Source: a virus. Taken from it: a stretch of 36,251 bases of DNA. A program made the translations under genes and the position numbers. The DNA is taken from positions 1-36,251 of the IMG/VR virus record IMGVR_UViG_3300042987_002718; one strand, written 5' to 3'. The notes under the pieces are model-generated. The model saw nothing but the letters and a program-made list of their open reading frames with translations. It did not search any database and was not told the DNA's origin. Positions within the stretch are counted from its first letter, which is position 1. The number at the start of each line of letters is the position of its first letter. Below are positions 7,593 to 15,232 of the stretch, piece after piece.

Positions 7593-8940
7593 TAACGAGA
7601 AAAACTCTGTGCTTGATGAATTGCTGTTCATGGCGGCAACGGGCAACCTCAACTATCAATCTGATGACGACCTGAAGCAAGAAAAGCGAGACTTGGGATT
7701 TAACCTAATTCGCCATGCCGACGGATTTACCTTTCTAACGCCGGTTATCTCGCTGATGTCTAGATCTGTGAAGCAATGCAAAAACGGGCAAGCCTGCGGA
7801 AATGCCTGCATCAGCAAAGCCAAGGTCTGCCGCAAAAACTTGGGGGCCAAGCAAGCGGCAAAAGCTCAAGTAGCCAAAACCAAAACGACCAAGCAGACCA
7901 AATCCAAATCCGCTCCGCAGGCAATCGGGAAAACTGGCTATAGCGCAGACGAGCAAAGTAAATTGGCGACCCCTCACCTACAGAACCTGTATGGCCTCGC
8001 CATGGGCCAATCCGATACCAGAGATCCCGACAAGGTCAAAATCCAAGATGCGAAGCTGATCAATTCCAATGTTGGAACCTATCAATATGAAAAGATCAGA
8101 AGGCTTAAAAAGGCTGGACTAGAGGAAATGGAGGCGCATGGGGTCGCCGCCTGGATTGACCACAGCTACAAGCCGATTAATCAGGAGATCTATGCTCCCA
8201 CTGGGGATAAATACGGAGAAGGGGCTGGGGTAAGGGCCGCCCAAGGTATTCACAAGCTACCGTCCTACAAGCATAGCGAGATGGTCAAGGAAGGTAATAA
8301 AGCCGGATCATCTTTACTGCCAGAGGGAGAGTTGCGGCGAGGTGTCAAGATTCCCGACCTAGATGCTTTTTTGAAGCCCTACGAGGAGGCGGCCGGGAAA
8401 CCAGAATTTAAGGAACCGACCTTTTTTGCTACTACGGCAAGGCAATCTCTAGGATTCACAGATCCCGGCAGGGCCAATGTGCTCTATGTGATCAAGGCAA
8501 AATCTGATGGCACTGGACAAGGCCGAGCTGTTGACAAATATAAAAATCAAGCTTTTGAGGGAGAAGTGTTATATCCGCCCTATAGTCGGTTTAAGATAAA
8601 TAGGGTAGAGCGCCAGTCCCAGGGGTTTCGCTTGCTGACTCCGCCAGGACAAATCCCAGATGCGCCTGAATTTGTTAAAAAAATGACTAGCCAAGAGTTT
8701 TTGGCTTTCATTCCCAAAATCCACGATGCTAGGCAGTCTGTAAATGCAGTAGCATCAGCCATGGTATTTAATGAACCTGGCATCAAAAAAAAGCAATCTG
8801 AGGCAAGAAAAAAAATTGCGGCATTGGGATTTGACGTTAAGGGTAAAAAATGGCAGGAAGTTGCTTATAGCATGGCTTTTGCTTATCCCTATTATCAAAC
8901 CACGCCTGGCCAAGCAAAAATTTATATGGAGGAACTTTAG
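7570..8940 (+). CDS. ADP-ribosyltransferase-like protein 2 with Cys-rich module
   Basis: Paralogue of the protein at 3173-4240. Key residues are conserved: Arg257-Gly258 in LRRGVKI, FFATT at 285-289, and E330-G-E332 in EGEVLYPP followed by SRFKI. The Cys module (CKNGQACGNACI, about 71-89) and the MEAHGVAAWIDHSYKPINQEIY helix are also present. It differs by a new N-terminus, without RYLIYEGLTPL, and by about 100 extra C-terminal residues (QSQGFRLLTPPGQI to the end) before the shared final YMEEL. The start lies inside the portal gene with GAGGTGA upstream, so it is coupled to portal translation. Probably an NAD-dependent effector carried in or made with the virion; target unknown. Confidence 0.75.
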   Translation: MQNQTLNDNEKNSVLDELLFMAATGNLNYQSDDDLKQEKRDLGFNLIRHADGFTFLTPVISLMSRSVKQCKNGQACGNACISKAKVCRKNLGAKQAAKAQVAKTKTTKQTKSKSAPQAIGKTGYSADEQSKLATPHLQNLYGLAMGQSDTRDPDKVKIQDAKLINSNVGTYQYEKIRRLKKAGLEEMEAHGVAAWIDHSYKPINQEIYAPTGDKYGEGAGVRAAQGIHKLPSYKHSEMVKEGNKAGSSLLPEGELRRGVKIPDLDAFLKPYEEAAGKPEFKEPTFFATTARQSLGFTDPGRANVLYVIKAKSDGTGQGRAVDKYKNQAFEGEVLYPPYSRFKINRVERQSQGFRLLTPPGQIPDAPEFVKKMTSQEFLAFIPKIHDARQSVNAVASAMVFNEPGIKKKQSEARKKIAALGFDVKGKKWQEVAYSMAFAYPYYQTTPGQAKIYMEEL

Positions 8941-9261
8941 ATGGTTAAAATACCCAAGCAGGAAATCGACGATCTGATTGACGGCATTCTGGCGGGAGAT
9001 GGAGACGTTGGATCTCGCATGGCCAGCTCTGTCGGGGGTGAGCCTCCTTATCCTGGGCTTTTGAGCAATGCGGTTAGCTACCTAAACAGGTTTATCGACG
9101 AAAACGGATTGCCAGACGAACAGCAAGCGGCAACACTAAAAGAAAACGTTTTCAAGGTGCTTCATTTCCCGGATAGTGGGGTGGAAGTTGATCCTAAGAT
9201 GTACGCTGACGATGAATACTTGAACTGGATGCAAGGCGATGACCTTGAGGAAGACGACTAA
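8941..9261 (+). CDS. small partner of ADP-ribosyltransferase-like protein 2 (putative immunity or adaptor)
   Basis: 106 aa, acidic. Homologous to the 80-aa protein after the first transferase: IDGILAGDGDVGSRM...GEPPYPGLL aligns with FRGILAGNGDIYGRM...KPAYPNGLE. The start codon directly follows the transferase stop, and the GGAGGAAC used as Shine-Dalgarno is inside the transferase's YMEEL codons. The tail (about 85-106) is Asp/Glu-rich (PKMYADDEYLNWMQGDDLEEDD), which could mimic nucleic acid or bind a basic surface. The stop codon is part of a dispersed 16-bp motif. No family recognised; an immunity role is inference. Confidence 0.65.
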   Translation: MVKIPKQEIDDLIDGILAGDGDVGSRMASSVGGEPPYPGLLSNAVSYLNRFIDENGLPDEQQAATLKENVFKVLHFPDSGVEVDPKMYADDEYLNWMQGDDLEEDD

Positions 9262-9270
9262 ATCCAGAAT
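9255..9270 (+). promoter_or_regulatory. dispersed 16-bp motif, copy 3
   Basis: Reads CGACTAAATCCAGAAT, 14 of 16 matches to the consensus. Its TAA is the stop codon of the preceding gene. It lies 24 bases before the ATG of the next gene (9295). Confidence 0.55.
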
Positions 9271-9294
9271 TAGAAAAAACGCTGATTAACCACC

Positions 9295-9513
9295 ATGGCC
9301 CTATCTGAAGCACAAACCGCCTGGCTAGAATTTCTCTCTGACCCCGAAGTTTACCCCAACTCAATTGAAGCGATTGGGGAGCCGTACCTAGACGATGCAG
9401 GTAATGCTGTCTGTGTCTTCCAGGACGGTAAGAAGATGATCGAATTTAAGTTGATTGGAGAACCACCGGAAAGCTACGAATCCAAAATCCTGAATCCTAA
9501 CGACCTCGACTAG
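9295..9513 (+). CDS. small hypothetical phage protein
   Basis: 72 aa, acidic, not recognised. Begins MALSEAQTAWLEFLSDPEVYP; the middle (AIGEPYLDDAGNAVCVFQDGKKMIEFKLI) looks like a short beta sheet. It sits alone between two copies of the dispersed 16-bp motif, after the second transferase cassette and before the capsid gene. No Shine-Dalgarno is visible, so expression may depend on the upstream element. It could belong to the transferase cassette or to head assembly; sequence does not decide. Confidence 0.6.
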   Translation: MALSEAQTAWLEFLSDPEVYPNSIEAIGEPYLDDAGNAVCVFQDGKKMIEFKLIGEPPESYESKILNPNDLD

Positions 9514-9516
9514 AAC

Positions 9517-9532
9517 TGTCTAAACCCAAAAT
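9517..9532 (+). promoter_or_regulatory. dispersed 16-bp motif, copy 4
   Basis: Reads TGTCTAAACCCAAAAT, 14 of 16 matches to the consensus. It starts just after the stop of the preceding gene and is 26 bases before the ATG of the protease-capsid gene. Confidence 0.55.
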
Positions 9533-9558
9533 AGGGCCAGTGAAGACAGAAGGCCCTT

Positions 9559-11469
9559 ATGAAGACTTTTATTGAGATTCCTAAGTCCTTGTCCCGTGGG
9601 ATGCCTTTTGAGGTGATGGATACGGGCCGGGATTATTTAGATTTTAGCTTTAGCTCTGAGTATCCCGTTGAGCGAGACTTTGGCGTAGAGATTTTGAGCC
9701 ACCGGGAGGGATGCGCCGATTTTAGCCGTATCAATTCTGGCTCCTGCCCCTGGCTATTCAACCACAACCGAGATCAATACCTGGGCATCATTAAAAAGGC
9801 CTGGATTGATGGCAAAAAGGGAGTCTGCCGGGGCCAGTGGTCTAGTGCTTCTGAAGTGGAGGGCACATGGGCCTATTCCACGCGCCAGGACATCGAGCGG
9901 GGTATTTTGCCTAATACGTCTCTGCTGTATCAGGTGGTTGAAGTAAATCCTGACAGGCAGGACAACTATGTGATCACCAAATGGCGAGTCATGGAGATCT
10001 CGACGGTGACAATTCCTGCTGATGCGACTGTAGGCGTGGGCCGTTCCCAGGAAGATGGCGGAGTGATTCGACTGCCGTATAAATCCACAATCGAGATTAA
10101 TGAACCGAAACGAGAGGCCGCTATGACCGTCGAGAACTTTGAAGAGGAAAAGTTGGATGCAGTGGAGCAGGAACGTCTGAGAATCCGATCCATCACTGCC
10201 CTTTGCCGTAAACACAAACTAGAAGCTCTGGGAGAGCAGTTGATTGAGGATGGATCGACGATTGACGATGCCCGCGCCGCTGTCCTCGATAAGTTGGAAC
10301 GCCATCAGCCAGAGCCTCAACCCATCGCCCAGCCTATCGGGGCCCTGGGACTGAGCAACAAAGAACGCAAATCCTACAGCCTCCTGCGGGCCGTTGATGC
10401 CTTCCTAAATAAAGACTGGAAAAAAGCCGGTCTGGAGCTGGAGTGCTCCCGCGAGATTGCCAAGCTAACCGGGCGGGAACCTACGGGCTTCTTCTTCCCG
10501 ATGAACGATGTCAGCGTGGCCCCGGAAGCCGTCAGCCGGGCCTCTCGGGCGATGGGCCGCCGCGATCCCTACCAAGTTGGCTACAATCCAGCCGCTGGCT
10601 TCACTGTAGAGACGATGCTCGATGCCGCCAACTTTATCGAAGTTCTGCGGAACAAAGCCTTGCTGTTCCAGATGGGCTGTAAAATGCTCAACAACATTCA
10701 GGGCAACCTGGATATTCCCCGTCGTACTGGCACCTCAACCGCCTACTGGGTATCTGAAGGCCAAGGGCCAACGGAATCCCGTGGGGTGTTTGATACGATC
10801 CAATTCCGGCCCAAGACCCTGGGGGCCTTATCCAGCCTGACCCGGCTGATGATGATGCAAAGCTCTCTGGATATTGAGATGCTGGTGCGCGATGACCTGG
10901 CCCAGGTGATTGCTCTGGAAATTGACCGGGCGATCATTGATGGATCTGGTGTGGGCGATGAGCCTCGCGGGATTCTCAACACTCCCGGAATTGGCTCCGA
11001 AGCCATGGGTGCCGATGGTGCGTCCCTAACCAACATTGACCCGCTGATTGACCTAGAGACCGATGTTGCAGTGGCTAACGCTGACTTTGGTAATCTCTAC
11101 TACCTGACCAATCCTAAAGTAGTTGGCCGCTTGAAAAAGCTAAAATCCACCACCAACGAATATCTCTGGAATGGCTACGAGGCTCCCGTTGCCGCTGGTG
11201 TTCCCGGTGAAATCAATGGCTACCCTGTTGGCCGGACTAACCAAGTCCCCTCCAACAAAGCCAAAGGGAATGGCACGAACCTCTCCAGCATCATCTTTGG
11301 GAACTTCTCCGATGTTTATGTTTGCAACTGGGGGGTTCTGGACATTCTGCCTAACCTTTATGGCGTTGGATATACCGCCGGCAACATCGAGATCCGGGCC
11401 CTGCAAACCATGGATATTCAGCTTGGTCGTGCTCAATCCTTCTCCGTAATCACCGACATTATTGCCTAG
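9559..11469 (+). CDS. prohead protease - HK97 major capsid protein fusion
   Basis: One polypeptide joins the prohead maturation protease and the major capsid protein. Residues 1 to about 170 follow the HK97 protease pattern: YPVERDFGVEILSHREGCADFSRINSG, the His of LFNHN, DIERGILPNTSLLY around the Ser, and VMEISTVTIPADATVGVGRS at the end. Residues about 195-270 are a charged scaffold-like delta region. From about 290 to 636 is an HK97-fold capsid subunit (GGFTVETMLDAANFIEVLRNKALLFQMG, IDRAIIDGSGVGDEPRGIL, DVYVCNWGVLDI). Such fusions are known in siphophages; the N-terminal part should be cleaved during assembly. A dispersed motif lies 26 bases upstream. Confidence 0.92.
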   Translation: MKTFIEIPKSLSRGMPFEVMDTGRDYLDFSFSSEYPVERDFGVEILSHREGCADFSRINSGSCPWLFNHNRDQYLGIIKKAWIDGKKGVCRGQWSSASEVEGTWAYSTRQDIERGILPNTSLLYQVVEVNPDRQDNYVITKWRVMEISTVTIPADATVGVGRSQEDGGVIRLPYKSTIEINEPKREAAMTVENFEEEKLDAVEQERLRIRSITALCRKHKLEALGEQLIEDGSTIDDARAAVLDKLERHQPEPQPIAQPIGALGLSNKERKSYSLLRAVDAFLNKDWKKAGLELECSREIAKLTGREPTGFFFPMNDVSVAPEAVSRASRAMGRRDPYQVGYNPAAGFTVETMLDAANFIEVLRNKALLFQMGCKMLNNIQGNLDIPRRTGTSTAYWVSEGQGPTESRGVFDTIQFRPKTLGALSSLTRLMMMQSSLDIEMLVRDDLAQVIALEIDRAIIDGSGVGDEPRGILNTPGIGSEAMGADGASLTNIDPLIDLETDVAVANADFGNLYYLTNPKVVGRLKKLKSTTNEYLWNGYEAPVAAGVPGEINGYPVGRTNQVPSNKAKGNGTNLSSIIFGNFSDVYVCNWGVLDILPNLYGVGYTAGNIEIRALQTMDIQLGRAQSFSVITDIIA

Positions 11470-11479
11470 GAGGTGATCC

Positions 11480-11665
11480 ATGCTTAAGCGCGTCCGCCAA
11501 GGCTTTACGGTGCATCTGCGTAATTCCTCCTTTGCCGCTGGCTCGGTTCTAGACCTGACGGACAAGGAATATCTGCTAATCAAGCACCAACTAGAAGATG
11601 TTCCCGAACCGCCGGAACCGGCCCCGGAACCCAAGAGCCGGACAAAAGCCAAATCCGAAGCGTAG
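11480..11665 (+). CDS. small head-associated protein
   Basis: 61 aa. The N-terminal half (VRQGFTVHLRNSSFAAGSVLDLTDKEYLLI) has the pattern of small phage proteins found after capsid genes. The C-terminal half is a Pro/Glu then Lys/Arg tail (PPEPAPEPKSRTKAKSEA). The product at 12205-12426 has the same layout, so the two may be paralogues. It is preceded by a strong AGGAGG (11469-11474) and closely follows the capsid gene, with a terminator after it. Role in head completion is inferred from position. Confidence 0.65.
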   Translation: MLKRVRQGFTVHLRNSSFAAGSVLDLTDKEYLLIKHQLEDVPEPPEPAPEPKSRTKAKSEA

Positions 11666-11679
11666 TAACTCCTCACTGG

Positions 11680-11702
11680 CCCCCATTATTGGGGGTTTTT
11701 TA
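11680..11702 (+). terminator. intrinsic terminator after capsid operon
   Basis: CCCCCA/TGGGGG-type stem with a short loop, followed directly by a run of six T (11696-11701). It ends the capsid transcription unit. A dispersed motif starts two bases downstream, consistent with an end-then-restart of transcription. Confidence 0.85.
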
Positions 11703-11703
11703 T

Positions 11704-11719
11704 TGTCTAAATCCAGAAT
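11704..11719 (+). promoter_or_regulatory. dispersed 16-bp motif, copy 5 (consensus)
   Basis: Exact TGTCTAAATCCAGAAT. It directly follows an intrinsic terminator and heads the next gene block (ATG at 11768), the clearest argument that the motif could restart transcription. Confidence 0.65.
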
Positions 11720-11767
11720 TAGGTAACTGTGACGAAGAGCAGAATTTGTCCTCTACCCCTGTGAGCC

Positions 11768-12202
11768 ATGACTCTCCCTAATCCTCCCGTCCCTGTCCAG
11801 TCCTACGTTGCCGATGGGCTGGAATTTGGCACTATCTCCGAGATTGTTGATCTTTCTACTGCCGCCGCCAGCTTTGCTTTTGGCACGGTTCCCAAAGGGG
11901 CCTGTGTTGTTTCGGTGGCTTTAACCGTTCCCGCTACCATCAGCGCTACCACTGCCGTCAAGATCGGTGTGGGAAGGTTGACGAGCACCGCTGACCCGGA
12001 TAAATACTTTTTAACCTCCGCTCTAACCGCTGGGGAATTTTCCACGACTCTGGCCTGGACTGCTGGACTAGCCGCTAATGAATCTGTTGGCATTTTTGCT
12101 TGTGCTACGGATGGAACTGCCGCTGGCTCTATCGGTGGGGCTGGTCAATACGTCCAGGTGCGTGTTGTTTACGCCAAAGCCAAGGCCCTGCCTACCCTGT
12201 AA
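11768..12202 (+). CDS. structural protein, likely head decoration or fibre
   Basis: 144 aa, rich in Ala, Thr and Val with alternating beta-strand segments (GACVVSVALTVPATISATTAVKIGV). No enzyme motif. Proteins of this type, with a beta-sandwich repeat style and TSALTAGEFSTTL-like segments, occur as head decoration or fibre proteins next to capsid genes. First gene of the block after the terminator, and separated by 2 bases from the next gene. I do not recognise a named family. Confidence 0.6.
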   Translation: MTLPNPPVPVQSYVADGLEFGTISEIVDLSTAAASFAFGTVPKGACVVSVALTVPATISATTAVKIGVGRLTSTADPDKYFLTSALTAGEFSTTLAWTAGLAANESVGIFACATDGTAAGSIGGAGQYVQVRVVYAKAKALPTL

Positions 12203-12204
12203 CT

Positions 12205-12426
12205 ATGACGATCTATCAAGTCAAGCCGGGACGGATTATCTACGTTGACAAGGTGGAATACCGGGAAGGGGCCAGATTAAAACTGACTCCATCCCAGGCG
12301 TTACGCCATGCCCAGAGCATTTTTGTGGCGGAAATCCCAGACGAGGAAGCCGTGGAAGTGCTCAAGGCCTGTCACAACCAGCCCTGGCCGGATATTCCCG
12401 ACGAAGACCCGACACCGGAAGAATAG
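12205..12426 (+). CDS. small head/neck protein
   Basis: 73 aa. ATG at 12205 chosen; the frame is open upstream, but that part overlaps the previous gene. Layout as in the 61-aa protein at 11480: a VKPGRIIYVDKVEYREGARLKLTPSQAL core, then an acidic, Pro-rich tail (PWPDIPDEDPTPEE). A small gateway or stabilising protein at the capsid-neck junction is plausible; function unproven. Confidence 0.6.
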   Translation: MTIYQVKPGRIIYVDKVEYREGARLKLTPSQALRHAQSIFVAEIPDEEAVEVLKACHNQPWPDIPDEDPTPEE

Positions 12427-12428
12427 TG

Positions 12429-12704
12429 ATGCTGACAGAAGATCTCTCGATATTTCTAGGCGATTTTGGCGAACCCGCTAACCTGAATAATTGCGCTCAG
12501 GTGACGGTAATTTTCTCCTCCAACTATGATCCGATGGCGTTAGGGGCAGATGGCCGTTCCCTTGTGGCCCTGGGCCGCACAGACGAGATGGGGACGGTAT
12601 TGCAGGGAGATCGCTTAGAAATTCGGAATCTGTATTACACGGTAGTCAGCGCTGAGCCGATCCAGGATGGCCGGTTCACCCGTCTGCAACTGGAGGAAGT
12701 CTGA
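12429..12704 (+). CDS. head-tail joining protein, gpFII-like
   Basis: 91 aa. Begins MLTEDLSIFLGDFGEPANLNN and continues through a small beta barrel (VTVIFSSNYDP..., VLQGDRLEIRNLYYTV, RFTRLQLEEV). This fits the lambda gpFII/XkdH-type head-tail attachment family in size and pattern. A GTG three bases upstream is an alternative start. Overlaps the next gene (TGATG). Confidence 0.7.
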   Translation: MLTEDLSIFLGDFGEPANLNNCAQVTVIFSSNYDPMALGADGRSLVALGRTDEMGTVLQGDRLEIRNLYYTVVSAEPIQDGRFTRLQLEEV

Positions 12705-13102
12705 TGGCGACCCGCTGGAACCTAACCGGAGAATATGCCATTGTCCAGGGCCGCACCTTTGACAAGCTGGACTTTTTATTCCCTGGGGATGTCTCGCTCT
12801 ATTTGCCCAAGGCCCAGGTTCGCAAGCGCTGGCACTACAAAGAGGCAGGCAAAGATCCGGTCATTGAGTTTGCATTTCTACCCCTGATCTATGACGATGA
12901 CACCGATAAAACTCTGGTAAGGCCCCGGCTGACGGCTACTCAAACAGCGGCCCTGCCCGTCACGGTTTACCAGGGAGACGGCATCCCGGAAGAGGCGACT
13001 GCCTACGTCTGGGATCTGGAGTTAACGGATGAGGATAGCGGCCGGGTGATTGGCTTGGATTGGGGTTGGGTTCAGATTCGGCCGGAGGTAACGGTGGAAT
13101 GA
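12704..13102 (+). CDS. head/neck structural protein (hypothetical)
   Basis: 132 aa, beta-rich. Core motifs are IVQGRTFDKLDF at the N-terminus, RLTATQTAALPVTVYQG in the middle and YVWDLELTDEDSGRVIGLDWGWVQIRPEVT at the end. The latter pattern (a description of an input polymer property followed by a terminal strand) recurs in phage genes located between neck and fibre genes. Coupled by ATGA overlaps at both ends. No enzyme signature. Confidence 0.6.
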   Translation: MATRWNLTGEYAIVQGRTFDKLDFLFPGDVSLYLPKAQVRKRWHYKEAGKDPVIEFAFLPLIYDDDTDKTLVRPRLTATQTAALPVTVYQGDGIPEEATAYVWDLELTDEDSGRVIGLDWGWVQIRPEVTVE

Positions 13103-13395
13103 GCGCTTGCACCCAAGTAGAGGTCAACGCCTACCCAGTACAGGTAGAGGTGACAGCCTCCCCCGTAACGGTTGAGGTTTTGCGGGACTCCAATCTAACC
13201 TTTATCCAAGACGTTGATTTTAATGCACTGCCAATCTACCCAAACAATCAAGCCGCATTAAATGGTGGGTTAGTATTTGGAGAAGCCTATAGAACCGTGG
13301 ATGGATTTGTGAAGGTGGTTATTAATTATGTTGGATTTTCAAACTTAGCTCTAGATTTTTCTACTGGTTATTCGTACCTCGTGAGGGCCTTTTGA
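13099..13395 (+). CDS. short fibre/decoration-like protein
   Basis: 98 aa. Starts at the ATG overlapping the previous stop. Contains a small internal repeat (QVEVNAYPVQVEVTASPVTVEV) and then an AT-richer segment with a beta pattern. The change in base composition begins inside this gene (about 13200), suggesting that its C-terminal part was exchanged together with the following fibre genes. Not recognised as a named family. Confidence 0.5.
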   Translation: MSACTQVEVNAYPVQVEVTASPVTVEVLRDSNLTFIQDVDFNALPIYPNNQAALNGGLVFGEAYRTVDGFVKVVINYVGFSNLALDFSTGYSYLVRAF

Positions 13396-13396
13396 T

Positions 13397-14140
13397 ATGG
13401 CAAATTTACCGGCAGTGGCGGCCGATGGAGCAACTATTGTGTACCTAAAATCGTTTGGCGCAGGGACAGACCTAGATCCCTATGTTCCTGGTAACGCTCT
13501 AATTGACGACGACGGGAATGCTTTTTCCAGTTTGCTGGCGGGAACAAAGCGAACCTTAACAGTGGCCCTGGTTGATGACAATGGCGATCAAATCCTTAAC
13601 TTTGGTGGCGATGCTAGTGCGGCAAATCAAACAACAGGCAACCTAATCCTGTCCTCTATTGATTCAAGGCTGGCGGGAACATTATCCGCTACTCAATCGG
13701 GAGCTTGGACTGTTGCGATAAGTAATTTCCCCGCTACTCAACCCGTTAGTGCTTCCTCGCTCCCATCTGTTACCCTCTCCTCTGAATCCGGGTTCTTAAC
13801 CTATCGAAATACAGCGCTCACCAACACGGCTGTTGCTGTTAAAGCCTCTGCTGGGAGTGTCATGGGCTGGAACTTTATCAATGTCAATACTGTTCCTGTC
13901 TATGTCAAGTTCTACAATATTGCTGCTGCTTCTGTAACGGTTGGAAGCTCGGCAGTTGTGTTAACGATTATGGTTCCTGCTGGGGATGGGGTAACACCGG
14001 GTATGTTCTTTATGGAACCAGGACTGATTCCTGTTGAAGTATTTTCCACCGCTATCTCTATCGCTTGCGTCACAGGCTTGGCAGATAACAGTAATGCGGC
14101 TCCCAGCACAGCTATTCATGCAAGCGTGAGGTATAAATAA
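13397..14140 (+). CDS. fibre-like structural protein
   Basis: 247 aa, Ser/Thr/Ala/Val-rich. The N-terminal part resembles a structural attachment domain (GTDLDPYVPGNALIDDDGN). The middle (NFPATQPVSASSLPSVTLSSESG) is a typical linker of phage fibre and decoration proteins. The C-terminal ~110 residues form a predicted beta sandwich (GWNFINVNTVPVYVKFYN). It overlaps the next gene by one base. Likely exposed on the virion; position among head-completion genes makes a head fibre possible. Confidence 0.6.
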   Translation: MANLPAVAADGATIVYLKSFGAGTDLDPYVPGNALIDDDGNAFSSLLAGTKRTLTVALVDDNGDQILNFGGDASAANQTTGNLILSSIDSRLAGTLSATQSGAWTVAISNFPATQPVSASSLPSVTLSSESGFLTYRNTALTNTAVAVKASAGSVMGWNFINVNTVPVYVKFYNIAAASVTVGSSAVVLTIMVPAGDGVTPGMFFMEPGLIPVEVFSTAISIACVTGLADNSNAAPSTAIHASVRYK

Positions 14141-14754
14141 TGGCACAGATTATTCAACCGATTCGTAATCTTGTTAATGGTTCCCGCATTAACGGGGTCG
14201 AGCACATCTATCAAACCTCTAAGCCCACTACAAGAGTAGATGGTAGTGCTTTGGTGATAGGGGATAGATGGTGGAAGACCGATGATGGAACGGAGTGGTA
14301 TTGGAATGGGACTTATTGGTTAACTGAAACTTATATTCAGAACGCACACGGACACCAATCTACAACTTGTATATACCCAAATGTTGCTGCCACATTAAAC
14401 AACCCTTATTATCTGTTAATAGGGGCAATAGACTTTCCAATTTTCTTACAGAGCGTAGATTATTTAATTGGACTACCGGCAGTGTCTACTTCCGCAGACC
14501 TTTCTTTTTACATAAATTCTATAACCCCTTATGGTACTACACAGTATAACCCAAGTACAAATTCCACTTTAACAATGACTAATACCAGTGGGACACAAAC
14601 TCCTTTTGTTTGGAATACAATTTATAATGCCTTGATTCCTTTAAGTCCGAATAATGTACTTAACACTATAAACATTAAACCAACCGCAAAAACTGGGGCC
14701 CCTAGTATCCTTTGGTTTGCTTGCACAATCAACTACAAAAAGGTTTTTCTATGA
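14140..14754 (+). CDS. fibre protein with DRWWKTDDGTEWYWNG motif
   Basis: 204 aa. The N-terminal region TRVDGSALVIGDRWWKTDDGTEWYWNGTYWLTE matches a motif often seen in fibre or decoration proteins of cyanobacterial phages and prophages (from memory, not searched). The C-terminal ~130 residues are Asn/Ser/Thr/Tyr-rich and AT-rich in coding, as in variable receptor-contact domains. Overlaps both neighbours (ATGA-type). Confidence 0.6.
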   Translation: MAQIIQPIRNLVNGSRINGVEHIYQTSKPTTRVDGSALVIGDRWWKTDDGTEWYWNGTYWLTETYIQNAHGHQSTTCIYPNVAATLNNPYYLLIGAIDFPIFLQSVDYLIGLPAVSTSADLSFYINSITPYGTTQYNPSTNSTLTMTNTSGTQTPFVWNTIYNALIPLSPNNVLNTINIKPTAKTGAPSILWFACTINYKKVFL

Positions 14755-15230
14755 AAAGAAATTCAAGTACATTGTTTCTTGTTTCCCCTGGGGAAACTAC
14801 TACTTTTATCCCTTGGGTTAACAACACGCCTGACTTTTCTGTATTCACCGAACCCACTCTATCGGTACTTCAACAAGCATGGCAAGACTTTCTTGACAGT
14901 GGAGAAGAGTTGGAGGTTGTTCCCGATCCTGAGCCGATACCAGAGCCTGTTGTGCCGAACTGGGACGGGTTCAATGCGTATATGCTCACTGATCCAATGT
15001 TCAAGTCCTATCGTGATGCTGTTAGAGTGATTGACGGAGATTTGAATGCCGCACTATTTAATGCTTACGCACTAATTGAACGTAACGGTGTAGCAGCGTT
15101 TACCTTAGTTTGGGGTCAGTGGACTCAGTTATCGGGGATTACAACAGAGGATAGAGAAGTGATTGCCACAGTGGCGGAATCGTGCAATCTGCCTGATGAT
15201 TTTGTGGATGTGGTCAGAGGGCTAGGCTAG
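14751..15230 (+). CDS. hypothetical fibre-associated protein
   Basis: 159 aa, starting at the ATG that overlaps the stop of the fibre gene. The N-terminal third is polar; residues about 57-73 are an acidic Pro-rich linker (EVVPDPEPIPEPVVPNWDG); the rest is helical (FNAYMLTDPMFKSYRDAVRVIDGDLNAAL...). It looks like a fibre chaperone or a short C-terminal assembly protein of the upstream fibre. Family not recognised. Ends two bases before the next gene. Confidence 0.5.
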   Translation: MKRNSSTLFLVSPGETTTFIPWVNNTPDFSVFTEPTLSVLQQAWQDFLDSGEELEVVPDPEPIPEPVVPNWDGFNAYMLTDPMFKSYRDAVRVIDGDLNAALFNAYALIERNGVAAFTLVWGQWTQLSGITTEDREVIATVAESCNLPDDFVDVVRGLG

Positions 15231-15232
15231 CC

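Noticed and set aside
11140-11676. 178-aa minus-strand reading frame
   Set aside because: Shadow of the capsid gene and the next small gene; composition is that of antisense HK97 capsid codons.
13099-15230. Diversity-generating retroelement variable region
   Set aside because: No reverse transcriptase gene and no matching template repeat seen in the window.
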